From positions 133,307 to 197,306 of the forward strand of contig JAKMXF010000296.1 of the NCBI GenBank assembly GCA_024704765.1: 64,000 nt of DNA, read 5' to 3'. Origin of the DNA: Oopsacas minuta (taxonomy: Eukaryota > Porifera > Hexactinellida > Lyssacinosida > Leucopsacidae). A program made the translations under genes and the position numbers. Below, piece after piece: positions 1 to 9,747 of the stretch; the stretch's first letter is position 1, and each line of letters opens with the position of its first letter. Below the pieces are notes generated by a model. The model saw nothing but the letters and a program-made list of their open reading frames with translations, ran no database searches and was not told the origin of the DNA.

Positions 1-622
1 GCTTTGCTTGACCCTAGTTGGTCTCCTTTTGCACCACAGCCTTATTCTGCCACCAGCTAGCCAAATTGACATCTCATCGCTAAAAACAACTCGCTCCCAG
101 TTAGTTGTTTATTATTCTTAGCACACAATACTCTTTGTTTTTGGCGTCGACCCGTTAGCACAGGAATACTCCTTCCAACCTTGTGGGTGTACTCTCTCCT
201 CTGTAATTCCTTCCTGACCGTCTCATGGGATAAACTTTTCTGGCGAAGATGATTGAATCGACTGGCTAATTTTCGTATGGACATCTTGCGATTCTGATTT
301 GCCAAGCTTACAAGAGATCTAGCATCGTTCACATATAATATTCTCTGTTTTCCGGTTTCAGATTTCCTCTGTATATCACCGCCGTGACGAAATTTGGCCA
401 TATGCAGAAGACAGTGCTCCTCAGGATAGCTGTATGCTGATGTATTTCGCTACCACTTGTAACCCCGACATCGAATAATTTTGGGATGAGGTCTTTCGTT
501 CTAACTCCATCATACTGATTAGTATTTCGACACAAAAGACAAATATGAGCCCCAAAACTGCTATTGGAGCGGTCTATGGAAATATAGCACATATTTTCGG
601 GAATGTGTAAGCTAAGTGACAT
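1..622 (-). pseudogene. Tc1/mariner transposase, N-terminal half, frameshifted, cut by window edge
   Basis: The minus strand encodes a helix-turn-helix region (RKLASRFNHLRQKSLSHETV, about 178-300) followed by a P-x-L-x-x-x-x-x-x-R stretch typical of Tc1/Tc3 transposases. A frame change near 100 leads into NWERVVFSDEMSIW, the classic Tc1 block around the first catalytic aspartate (FSDE). Upstream, 402-622 encodes a stretch with the sequence CLLCRNTNQYDG that I cannot assign; it lies in another frame. The remaining catalytic residues would be left of base 1. Tc1 proteins cut and paste at TA dinucleotides. The frameshifts mark this copy as dead. The family call is firm; the upstream part is uncertain. 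Confidence 0.75.
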
Positions 623-767
623 ACTGATAGGTTGTTCGTGTATTCTAGAATCAATTACCTAATGGTAACTTGATATACATGTATAAATGAATCAGAAAAC
701 AAATGAAAAAATTCAGAAAATATACACAGTTACAAGAAAGTCTCAATTTCATCTTGACAGACTCTAT
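1..767 (-). mobile_element. Tc1-type element copy, left window edge
   Basis: Bases about 461-767, read on the minus strand, match 63697-64000 on the plus strand at high identity. The match breaks just after GACAGACT at about 767. Two copies of one family therefore lie at the two ends of the window in opposite orientations. The outer part of this copy is missing, so no terminal repeat pair can be shown. Confidence 0.7.
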
Positions 768-986
768 GTTCCGTAAAAATTGGATATAACGACAGGATAT
801 AATGACAAATCGGAAATAACGACACATGCATTGCGTCCGGTGGCCTAAAATTGCATCGTCTATAACGACTTCACGGAGGGATAACCGAGCTTTAGTTCCG
901 AACTAAAGCAGAAGTTAATGTTTGACTCTCTTTTTTGAGTTCAGAGCTAGCAATTCGTATACAAGACGTGTTCTTCTTTTAGTGTA
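768..986. other. Tigger-type flank with TATAACGAC repeats
   Basis: The block 780-870 repeats the phrase ATAACGAC or ATAATGAC several times. It resembles the subterminal DNA of Tigger/pogo elements and a similar block at 2620-2680. No coding signal is seen. Confidence 0.5.
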
Positions 987-2559
987 ATGATGGCACAGCC
1001 AGTGAGAAGGGAAAGCGCTTCTCCTTTGCTAAGAAGTACACTATTGTGCCCAAGAGCTGGACAAGGGTGTAAAAGAGATCATACGTTAAGAGAAGTATGG
1101 AATAACTCACTGAATTCTGTCTGGTTTCATAAAAGACCGCAGGAAGATCAAGGCAACTGTTAATGCCTAGAACAACCGACTGTCCCGCTATTCGAAGCTG
1201 GATTCATCGCTCCTTGAGTGTTTTCGCCACGTAAGAAGTCAGTCATAGGTTACTTGCATCAGTGGTGTAGATCTTCTTTTGAAAGCTGAAGAGATCTTGT
1301 CCAAACTGAAAGACCGTAATATTGATGGCTATGACGAGCCAAACGTTGACAAAACCTGGGTCGACAGGCGGAAGAAGCGTCATGGAGTATCCAGCAAGTT
1401 AATTGTGGAGAATTTCATCTGCTGATCACACCAGTGTCAGTAACTGGTTAGAGACGCAGGTTACCCTGATTAGACAGAAGTACGAAGATAAGGACATTTT
1501 TAACGGGGCGAGATCGGGATGTTCTGAAGAATGATGCCGATAAACCACTAGCTTTCCGTGGACAGGTGTGTAAGGGCGGGGAAACATTCATTGGAAAGCG
1601 TCACAGTTCTCGTTGCTGCTAGTGCACTGGCAGACATCTTCCACTGTTCGTGATCGGAAAGAGCAAACGGCCACACTGCTTCTGTGGTATTCTCATCTTG
1701 CCTATGAGGTATGAAATAAAATGCTTGGATGACATCTAACTGTTTGACCAATGGTGTAGTAGATTGAACAATTCAATGAAATTTGAGAACATAAAGATTC
1801 TTCTGATATTGAACAATTTCGCTGACCATCTATTTCTTGAATTATCCAATGTGGAGATGTTCTTCCTCCCTCCCAACACAACATCACTGACGCAGCCAAC
1901 CGATGTTGGGAACATTAAAAATCTCAAGCACCACTACAAGCGATTCATGGCGAAAAAGCGCCTCAGCTGTTTCAACTCAGGGATGGCTTTCAAAACAACT
2001 TACTGCAAACATTGGAATGGTTGGATAAAGCATGGGAGCTTGTCAAACAAGACACAATTCACAACTTCTATAGTCATGTCGATTTTGGGGACGATCCACC
2101 ACAGTTAGCATCAGGTAACACCCCTGAGCAGAGAAAGCCTCTGCTGACTCTGCTGACTTTATTCTAAGGGGCAATGCTCAATGTGCTGAAATTGCTAGTG
2201 CATACTTCATATTCGAGGACTTTGTGGCAATAGGCGAGGAAGTCCTTACAGGTGATGCGGCTGCAGCTCAAGTTGTAGATAATTTACTGGATACTGTTTT
2301 GTCTTCCAATGAAACAGCTGACGGGGATAGCAGTGTGCCAAAGTTCAGGGAGGCAATGTATGGACTGGAAACAGCTCTGTTATACCAACGTTCTACCAAA
2401 AACTCAGACCTCCACTGTCAATCTGAGTTAAATGCTCATGATTACTACATGGATACACAGCTAAGTCTCCTATCACAGAGAACAATTGCCAGCTATTTCA
2501 AGCCCCATAAAGAAAGATACAGTAAAAATTCAAATCATGTACATTACCATATCATATAA
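987..2559 (+). pseudogene. Tigger/pogo-like transposase relic
   Basis: Scattered frames read like a pogo/Tigger transposase in the right order. A CENP-B type HTH (KKYTIVQELDKGVKEI) lies near 1030-1080. The block DHTSVSNWLETQVTLIRQKY lies near 1425-1485. A catalytic core block with NNSMKFENIKILLILNNF starts at 1764, followed by FLPPNTTSLTQPTDVGNIKN. In active relatives the last two blocks carry LDN and MDQG; here they read LNN and TDVG, so the second aspartate is lost and the third block is altered. Many stops and frameshifts separate the pieces. The tail to 2559 reads on as the poorly conserved C-terminus. This copy is dead. Confidence 0.75.
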
Positions 2560-2619
2560 TACTGTTTGTTACATTTTGGCGGTTATATTATGCGTATAGT
2601 GCGTGTGTGTGTATGACCC

Positions 2620-2690
2620 TAAGATCGGATATAGTGACAGATCGCAAATAACGACATGTTTCTCTTGCCCGATGGTGTGCATTGTATCCA
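2620..2690. repeat. TATAACGAC-type repeat block, same orientation as 780-850
   Basis: GGATATAGTGACAGATCGCA and the following AATAACGACATG match 795-835 in direct, not inverted, orientation. It either belongs to a second Tigger copy or is a shared subterminal repeat. Confidence 0.45.
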
Positions 2691-3125
2691 ATCTCCACTG
2701 AATAAGGAAGCAATTCGGATGAAGAATCGGGAGGCTGATACTGTTGTAAATGCTTTGGTTCAAGGTTGGTTCTTGCACAATGGGTACCCACTAACATTAC
2801 TCTCAGATCAAGGTCCTAATGGGTAAAAGTTTGAATATTTCTAAGCTTAATTCATCTCCCTACTATCATCTTCAAGGGGGTTGGCAAGCACAGAGAAGTA
2901 GAGAAACATTTAAACAAGTAATGCGGAGATGTTAGAGGACAAAAAGATAACCCATACAGATTGGACAACTTTTGTCCAATCTGGTGTCATTGAATTGCGA
3001 TTCGCAAATTAATCCAGGTACCAGTTTTTCGCAACATGAGATTGTCTACGGTGCTTAACTGCGAACGAGAGCGGACGCTGTCTTTCCGGCTTCTGACCAA
3101 ACCAATTTCCCTGAAGTTTAAAGTT
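2680..3125 (+). pseudogene. Ty3/gypsy-like integrase core fragment
   Basis: A plus-strand frame starting near 2690 contains the phrase KNREADTVVNALV followed by GWFLHNGYPLTLLSDQGPN. This is the integrase core of Ty3/gypsy-type retroelements around the second catalytic aspartate (LSDQGPN). Further blocks in other frames up to about 3120 resemble the region after the third catalytic residue. No LTR, gag or reverse transcriptase is seen, so this is an isolated, frame-broken scrap joined directly to Tigger debris. Confidence 0.65.
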
Positions 3126-3488
3126 ATGGTAGCTGGTCGAAGCTGTCGCGGGGATAATATTGAAAAATCGCAATAATAAATGCGCAGGAGGTATAACTTT
3201 GACTTGAAGGAGTCTGGTGTGAGGTCAGGAGACTAGGTATGGTTTCAAAACAATGCTAGGACTAGGGACGCTAATCCAATCCAATCAAAACAAGTATCGA
3301 TTGTCGATTGGCACGTTTCACATCGATTCGATCGTCGATTGGAATGTCGCCAAAATTTATTTGATATTTATCGCCAGAATTTCAGATATTTCTCCATGAT
3401 ATTTTTGTTTATTATAGGCCGTTTAAAAGTGGAGTTTGAACGGCCCATAATTAAATGCTACAATAGGAGAGTAATAGTATGCGAAGTG
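3126..3488. other. Noncoding flank with TCGATTG-rich short repeats
   Basis: Bases 3290-3345 contain repeated TCGATTG/CGATTGG phrases. No gene is visible. The five bases before 3489 (AAGTG) nearly match those after 7595 (AAATG), a possible target duplication for the RAG1-like copy A. Confidence 0.4.
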
Positions 3489-3525
3489 CACAGTGGCTTT
3501 AGTTCGGAATTTAATGGAAATAGGT
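3489..3525 (-). repeat. 3' terminal repeat of copy A with CACAGTG heptamer
   Basis: Heptamer CACAGTG at 3489-3495, then a 24-base spacer, then ATAGGTATT. Copy C has the same heptamer, spacer length and inner motif at its 3' end, reading on the minus strand from 51759. Confidence 0.75.
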
Positions 3526-3873
3526 ATTAGTTTGCTACATAGCTATTTGAAATGTACTGTTGATGTACAGGAAATCGGTGGTCACGAGTTGATTGTGCAA
3601 CTATCAGAATTTATGTAGGATTTCACATTATGTGTATTTCAGGTATTCTAAGTGTGGCAATCAAATAATATTATGATTGAAAATTAATATTTTTAGAATC
3701 CCATGAACTTTAATAATATTGCCCATATGATGTGAAATTGGGAAATTGTTTTTATAAACTTAATCCATCATTTTGCTATGATATTTAATTAACCGCCCTG
3801 TAAGTCTAATTGATAGATATTCAAGACTGCTTGTTTATACTTTTCCCTTCTACTAAATAAGATAAATTAGAAT

Positions 3874-5981
3874 TCAATTATCAATAACTAATGACTGAAT
3901 TAATGCATCTTGTTCTTGGGGTACTAGCTGCAGCAGACTATATCTCAAGCTACAAGTATGATCAAATTCTTCACATATTTTATACATAGTTTGCGATCGG
4001 AAACTCACTTGAACAGGGTCACTTTGACTAAGGAGATGGACAAACGCATCCTTGGTGTTTGATGTAGAGGACATCTTTCTGGCAAGATGTTCACGGTATA
4101 TTCTAATCTATTCCTTCATGCCTCGACTGCTCCATCAGAAATGTCCTTCAGTCCAAAACCATTGTCACAATCTCTAATTAATTCTGGAGAATGAACTAGC
4201 AGCCTGTGGAGTGATGGAGTGATACTTGCTCATGGAAAATCGATGAGTTATTGATTCATAGGTCTCTCTGCAAATCGAATCCAATTTGCTTGTGTTAATT
4301 GTTTGAATAGGGTTCAAGAAGCGTAACAATACAGAAAATTTGGTTTGTGAATTATCTATTTGTTACATCAAATCTGGTGGAATCATGATGCACACACAAT
4401 AGATGAATTTTTCTTATTGAGGAAACAAGATCTAGCAACATTCCCTGTGGAAGTTGTCCCTCCATCAGTACTTGGTTGATCTATTCTCAAACCACTCTTC
4501 ATATAAAAGGTCGCGAGCAAATTTCATAGAATCAAATATAACTCTGGAGGAAGGTGACCATTTATACGTACCTGAAGGTATGTGATATATTTAATTCATG
4601 TACCAATTAAAGACACAAATGTATGCATGTAGAGGAGGAGATATATGAATTATGTCTATGCTTGATAGTAGTGGATGGGTTAAGCCTGACGTTGTATAGA
4701 AGGGAGCAATCGATAGTCTTCTTGATCAACTATAGAAAAGATTTCTCTAGCAGTAGTAATGCTCTTGTTAATTGGAAATACTGACCTTACAATTTCTAAG
4801 TCTGTTAATTCAGATTTATTGGCAGTACATAGTTGGTAATGGGCGCCACCTGCTCCACTTAAAATCACTGACATCTTACCATCTATCATAGTACGGTGAA
4901 ATGTCACATTAACAAGTCCTTTGGGAAGTAGGATACTTTCCTGTGCAATTGAATCAACTTCGGAGTTAATAATGCTGTCCATTGGGAATTTGATGTTCTC
5001 TTGGTTTTCCTTTTCAGCTAATAATGTAATAGGTCGTACACAAAATGGTAAATTAGGGATGTAATCTGACCAAACAGTAGTGCCAGATGAGTCAATTAGT
5101 GAAATAGTATTTATCCAAAATGAGTAAATTTTTTGGTGTTGAAATTCGGTATTCCATCAAACTGATTGTAGATTTTATGTCACCTTAAGCCTTCTAAGCC
5201 ATCTGAAATCTTTAAACTTAAGGGATATTGACTCTCAAGTAGTCCAAGAACAATTTCCAATAAGCTTAACACAGTTTGTTTCAAGATGGATCTATAAAAA
5301 ATTCCGATACCAATATTGACGTCTTCTAAATTTTGATTTCAAGAACATTAGTTGAGAGTATATTTCTAGCACGATAGTCAGAAATTATATTATTTGGAAG
5401 GAAGACTATGCTTTCTTGCTTACACAATTTCCGCATAATTGTTTACTCACGTAACCCTATTTCCAAGAAATCTAACAAATATAATGACTTGTCAAAAGGT
5501 CACCGCTTAACAGCACTTCCGAATGCCCCATGTTCAATAAATTGCTGACAAAAATTAATCATTGCATGTTTTCTAGCTTCACCACCATATAGCTTTAGGA
5601 CATTGCTATTTCAATCGGATCAACATCCTCGTTCTGAGCCCACAAATGAAATTAAATCCAAATTGGTCTGAGTGCCTTGTTTGTTAATTCATATAATGGT
5701 TTCTACCCTCCTTAGTTAGTTCACGCTGAAACACTATGCTTGTTTCACTGAAGCGTTTCTTCAGAGGACTGACAATGTGAAGAGTGTGAAAAGAAGCCCT
5801 TCCCAAGCGAGTAGATCACTTCGTTCGGTGTAAACATTTCGGTCAGAATTAAGTTGGGAGAACTAACGACGAATAGAGTAGACTAGCCTTCAGGAATTTG
5901 ATAGTTTTCGAAGAAAACATCTTTTGCTTCTCTAACAGACAAGTGAGAGTTAAGGAAATCAATTGCCTCCTTGTTATTCAT
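3874..5981 (-). pseudogene. RAG1-like/Transib transposase relic (copy A)
   Basis: A possible start lies at 5981 (MNNKEAIDFLNSHLSVREAK), followed by many stops and shifts. Recognisable blocks in order: SDGLEGLR then HKIYNQF near 5190, where the D matches the first catalytic aspartate; LPFCVRPITLLAEKENQENI near 5030; TMIDGKMSVIL near 4870 with the second aspartate; QLCTANKSE, where the first cysteine of the usual CxxC has become Y; LRIDQPSTDGGTTSTGNVAR near 4450; SLHRLLVH, the HxxxxH zinc pair; SDGAVEA near 4130 with the catalytic glutamate; and LSQSDPV close to the end. RAG1 and Transib carry these blocks in the same order. Mutations show it is long dead, and more diverged than copies B and C. 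Confidence 0.8.
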
Positions 5982-7587
5982 TATGAATATCTGATATCGT
6001 CCAATGCAGAAAAATATTAAAACTAAAAATTTACAAATAACTCGTATTTAGCTCAACTATACCATATTACAGTTTTTGTGCATTAGCTTTTCTACGTTCG
6101 AGGAATGGTAATTTTTAGGCCTAATGAAAGTCACTTTTTGGAATGAGAGTATGGGGTTTTTGTATTACAAAGAACTATACTATTCTATAGCTCAGTTATA
6201 TATACGGACTCTGGAAAATTTTGTATCCGCTTTAATTAAAAATATTCACCAGCCTTTTCGGGTGTTTCGGGAAGTGGAAATGGTTTTACTTTGAGGAATT
6301 CTTAATTCTGGATCAATTAAAGTGCTCAGCTTTTCTGCCAACATAGTGCCCACGATGAGGTTCCACCATTTTTAGAGAGCCCAAAGTTTCCTATGATATT
6401 TTCCTGTTTAAAATGAAATTATAAGCTATTAAATTTAAAGTGTATAGTTCTTTGTTTATAAGTTCAGATAATCCATGTACCAGAATTTGAATCGGGTCCA
6501 CTTTTCAGAACCCGACCCGAACCCGAAGTGTAAAGAAGTGTAGATATTAACCGAAATTCCTCTAAAATATATGTTTTGTTGACATTTTAACTAATGCGAG
6601 CCTTTAGCTCGCCCCTTCACGATGAACTCGATGCATTGCGCCCTCGAGATATCCATCATTCTCCAAATTGACAGCCCCTTTGAGTAAAATAATAAAGATG
6701 TATAAAGAACAATGTAATTCACAAATATACTTAGATAGCATATATACTATTGAATTATTTTGTATTATCAACCCACTTTGTAGCCGTTAAGAGTAAGCCT
6801 ATTCATAAAAACAACAATATATTTTCATATCAATGGACAAACTAACAGACAAACAACTATTGAGATTTAATAATATAGTTGTTGTTTACAATACCATATT
6901 CATTCTCAGCATTCTCGATTACTCCAGTATAGTCGGTTAAAGTATGATTCTGCCTCAATTTTGAAAATTGTTTACTTTAGACTCATAAGAACAACATTAA
7001 ACTTACATATGATTAATCCGAAAGTGTGAAATCGGACTCAGAATGTTCGGTACATTTAGTGAAGTTTCATTGAATTATATTCAATTACTTGATAAACACG
7101 ATAAATACATAGTTAGGCGACAAATTCAAAATTCAATACGATAAATCCTTTCCTTGAAAATGGACAAACAAACAGACAGACAAACAAGCAACGATTGAGA
7201 ATTAATAATATAGATTGCTCAAACAATAATATTAGTTCAAAAATAGAATTAATCTTTGAAAAATTAAGCACAAAGTTCGAACTGATCAACTTCGAACTCA
7301 AACCAGACCCTGATTCCAACTCTGCCATGCACCAATATAGATACAATTGTTACTAGAAATGGAATTCAAAATACTGCGATAGAAATTGATATATTATCTG
7401 AGGTAACCACAAAATATTTCAAGTAAAACAAGAAGTCACTTTACATATCCATATAGCATAATATCAAATCGAAAGAATGCGAGTGTCAAATTTAATCAGA
7501 ATATGTTTTCGAATAGTCAGATTAAAATAGCAATATTTTCCAATGAATATAGCAACATTAAATTTTCATGCTTTTAATGTTATGGAG
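5982..7587. other. 5' part of copy A, no recognised gene
   Basis: About 1.6 kb of AT-rich DNA between the transposase relic and the presumed 5' terminus. Copy B has only about 720 bases in the equivalent interval, so extra DNA may have inserted here. Short ORFs such as 7113-7346 resemble nothing I know. Confidence 0.4.
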
Positions 7588-7595
7588 CCACTGTG
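7588..7595 (+). repeat. Presumed 5' terminal heptamer of copy A
   Basis: CCACTGTG, read inward on the minus strand as CACAGTGG. Beyond the heptamer it aligns poorly with the 5' end of copy B, so the call rests on the octamer, its position and the AAGTG/AAATG flanks. Confidence 0.5.
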
Positions 7596-9745
7596 AAATG
7601 TCAGAATCTGACAGCCCCATTCTTTTCGTATTCCAATTTCAAGAGGTAACCAAATGTATGTTGTTTTTTCCCAGATACAACGATAAATATCGAGAATTAT
7701 CCGGAAACATTTGAAAAATCTATCAAAATTTGGATAAATATAAGTGGATTGCCGATTGAACTGGAATAATTTGATAGGAATTGCATCCATGGCGCGAAGT
7801 AGATAAAAATCGATAGAAAACGATAAATAATTGATAAATATCGATGAAAATATTACGAAATATCAATGATAATATCTAGAGAAATATCGATTGATTTATC
7901 GAGAAATATCCAGAAGATATCGATGAAAAATCGATAAATTCTTGATTGTCATTATAGATTGCATTGTTAAGGAAAAGTATCTAATGCCCAGTATGTGATC
8001 TTTTGGATAGGACTTTTAGAAAGATCGAGAAGAAAAGAGGACTTAAATTGCATTGAACGGATCCTGATGGACATCATAGACCACTCGTTCACTTAAATTG
8101 TTTTATGATAGCTGCCAAACCGTCACATCCGGGGAGGATCATTTGTTTCCCTCCTTTGTTTGGCTTTGGGAAGATTTAGATGCAGGGGAAACTCAAGGTA
8201 GCGGTGATAGGTTGCAAACGTCTGATCACAACAGCACACGACCACAGCCGAGGTTCTCAACGCCTTACTGATGGATGGATTCTAGAAAGGGGAAACTCAC
8301 AGCGAGATATTTTAGGCTGATACAGTAAGATCTCGCCAAAGAAAGGATCCGGACATGGTTATATGGCCAGCTTTAAAGAAAAGAAAGTAGTGACATGAAT
8401 CTTTTAAGTGAGAGAGCAGTGCTATGTAGTGACTATATAATTAGACTAGATTAGCCATGAGTGGTTTATCACCTATTAGTATATAGATTAGCCCTTAGTT
8501 ACTATTTTGTTAGGAGTTTCATTCATATTCTTTACTGTGTATTAGCTTTCTATAATATTTGATTATTCAATTGACACTAGATTACATGCTCATCACAATA
8601 TGTTTATTCTCACTAACATTTCATTACATTTAAAGCTGTCAATTTCCAGTGATTTTTGAAAGCAAAACGGCGTCATTTGATAGCCCTGTGAACATCTTGT
8701 TCCTATGCCCCTGCCACAACTAATCATCTTCCCGGAATAGAACTGAGTAGAGTGGGCGGCAACCCTACAGCAGGTCCGTAGCCACTGGTCAGGCTAGTCC
8801 GGTTTCAACCTGACCACTTTTGGTTGCTAAATTTCTCCAATAAGGCACCACTTAGTAAGGTTGGTTTTACTGTATATCTATATAGACAGATTAATTATAT
8901 TTCACCAAATATACCTACAGCCGCTTTTCGTTGCCTTTTTTTCATATAAATTATTCACCATTTTTGAAATTACCACTGAATTTGTCACAAATTATCCTAA
9001 TTTGTTGCTAGTCAAATGATCGTCCAAATTTTTTTCTAGGGCTTATGATAAATGTATATTCACAAGTTTTTCTTCTGACGCCCTGCGCTAGTTTAGGGAA
9101 ATACTGTAATACTTGTAATCTTAGTCCACTAAGATAAGGCCTGCTCACTGAGTCAATTTTCATTGATACAGGGATTAATGAATTGGATATATATTTTCGT
9201 AATTCTATAATGCCGATGATAAGTAACTTGTACATTTTCACCCGAATAAATGTAGTATTGATATGTAATCTTGATATGCGTAAATCTTTCCAATATTCAA
9301 CAAAACATGGTTGTCCGGAACCCCAGATCCGAGACCTGGGGGCCTGAACCCCCCCAGGATGGGCACTTTACGCCTATAGTCCGGAACCGCCGGAATGGAT
9401 ACTTTTACGCCCATGGTAACAATTCATAAAAGTTACATTCGTGAAAATATTCAGATCAAAGTCACGTCATCTGGTAGCGTATTAGGCATGTTTTACTAAT
9501 TAAAATTTGCTCCATATTTGTAACCATATAAGTAGGACGATAATCATACCATGTTGAATGATAATTACCAAATGATCTAAAACCCTTCTGTATACAACAC
9601 AGAGCTACATAAATATATTTTTTCAGTACACAATCTAAGTTATCCAATTTTTCTAATACAACTTTTCGTGCTGAGTTTGAAAAACGCATCCATTTATGGC
9701 CATCACGTCAGGATTTTATAGTATAGAACAAGGCTTGTTTTTGAA
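7596..9745. other. Intergenic, no gene seen; TATCGA-rich and GC-rich repeat patches
   Basis: Bases 7690-7945 are dense in ATATCGA/ATCGATA phrases. Bases 9313-9415 are unusually GC-rich and contain two imperfect copies of a GTCCGGAACC...ACTTTTACGCC unit. Short ORFs at 9008-9241 and 9462-9689 show no family features. Confidence 0.4.
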
Positions 9746-9747
9746 TA

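Larger units (their letters stand above)
3489..7595 (-). mobile_element. RAG1-like/Transib-superfamily transposon, copy A
   Basis: The left end begins CACAGTGG and shares a run of about 35 bases with the 3' end of copy C. The shared features include ATAGGTATT placed 24 bases inside the heptamer in both. The right end is placed at CCACTGTG (7588-7595), the reverse complement of CACAGTGG. The flanking pentamers AAGTG and AAATG agree at four of five positions, which fits the 5-bp duplication made by RAG and Transib enzymes. A decayed RAG1-like gene lies inside on the minus strand. The left end is well supported. The right end rests on an 8-base match plus the pentamer and is only probable. Confidence 0.7.

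Noticed and set aside
7113-7346. 77-aa ORF with LLILNRCLFVCLFVCPF run as a secreted or membrane peptide
   Set aside because: The hydrophobic run comes from a GACAAACA simple repeat read in reverse; no other support.
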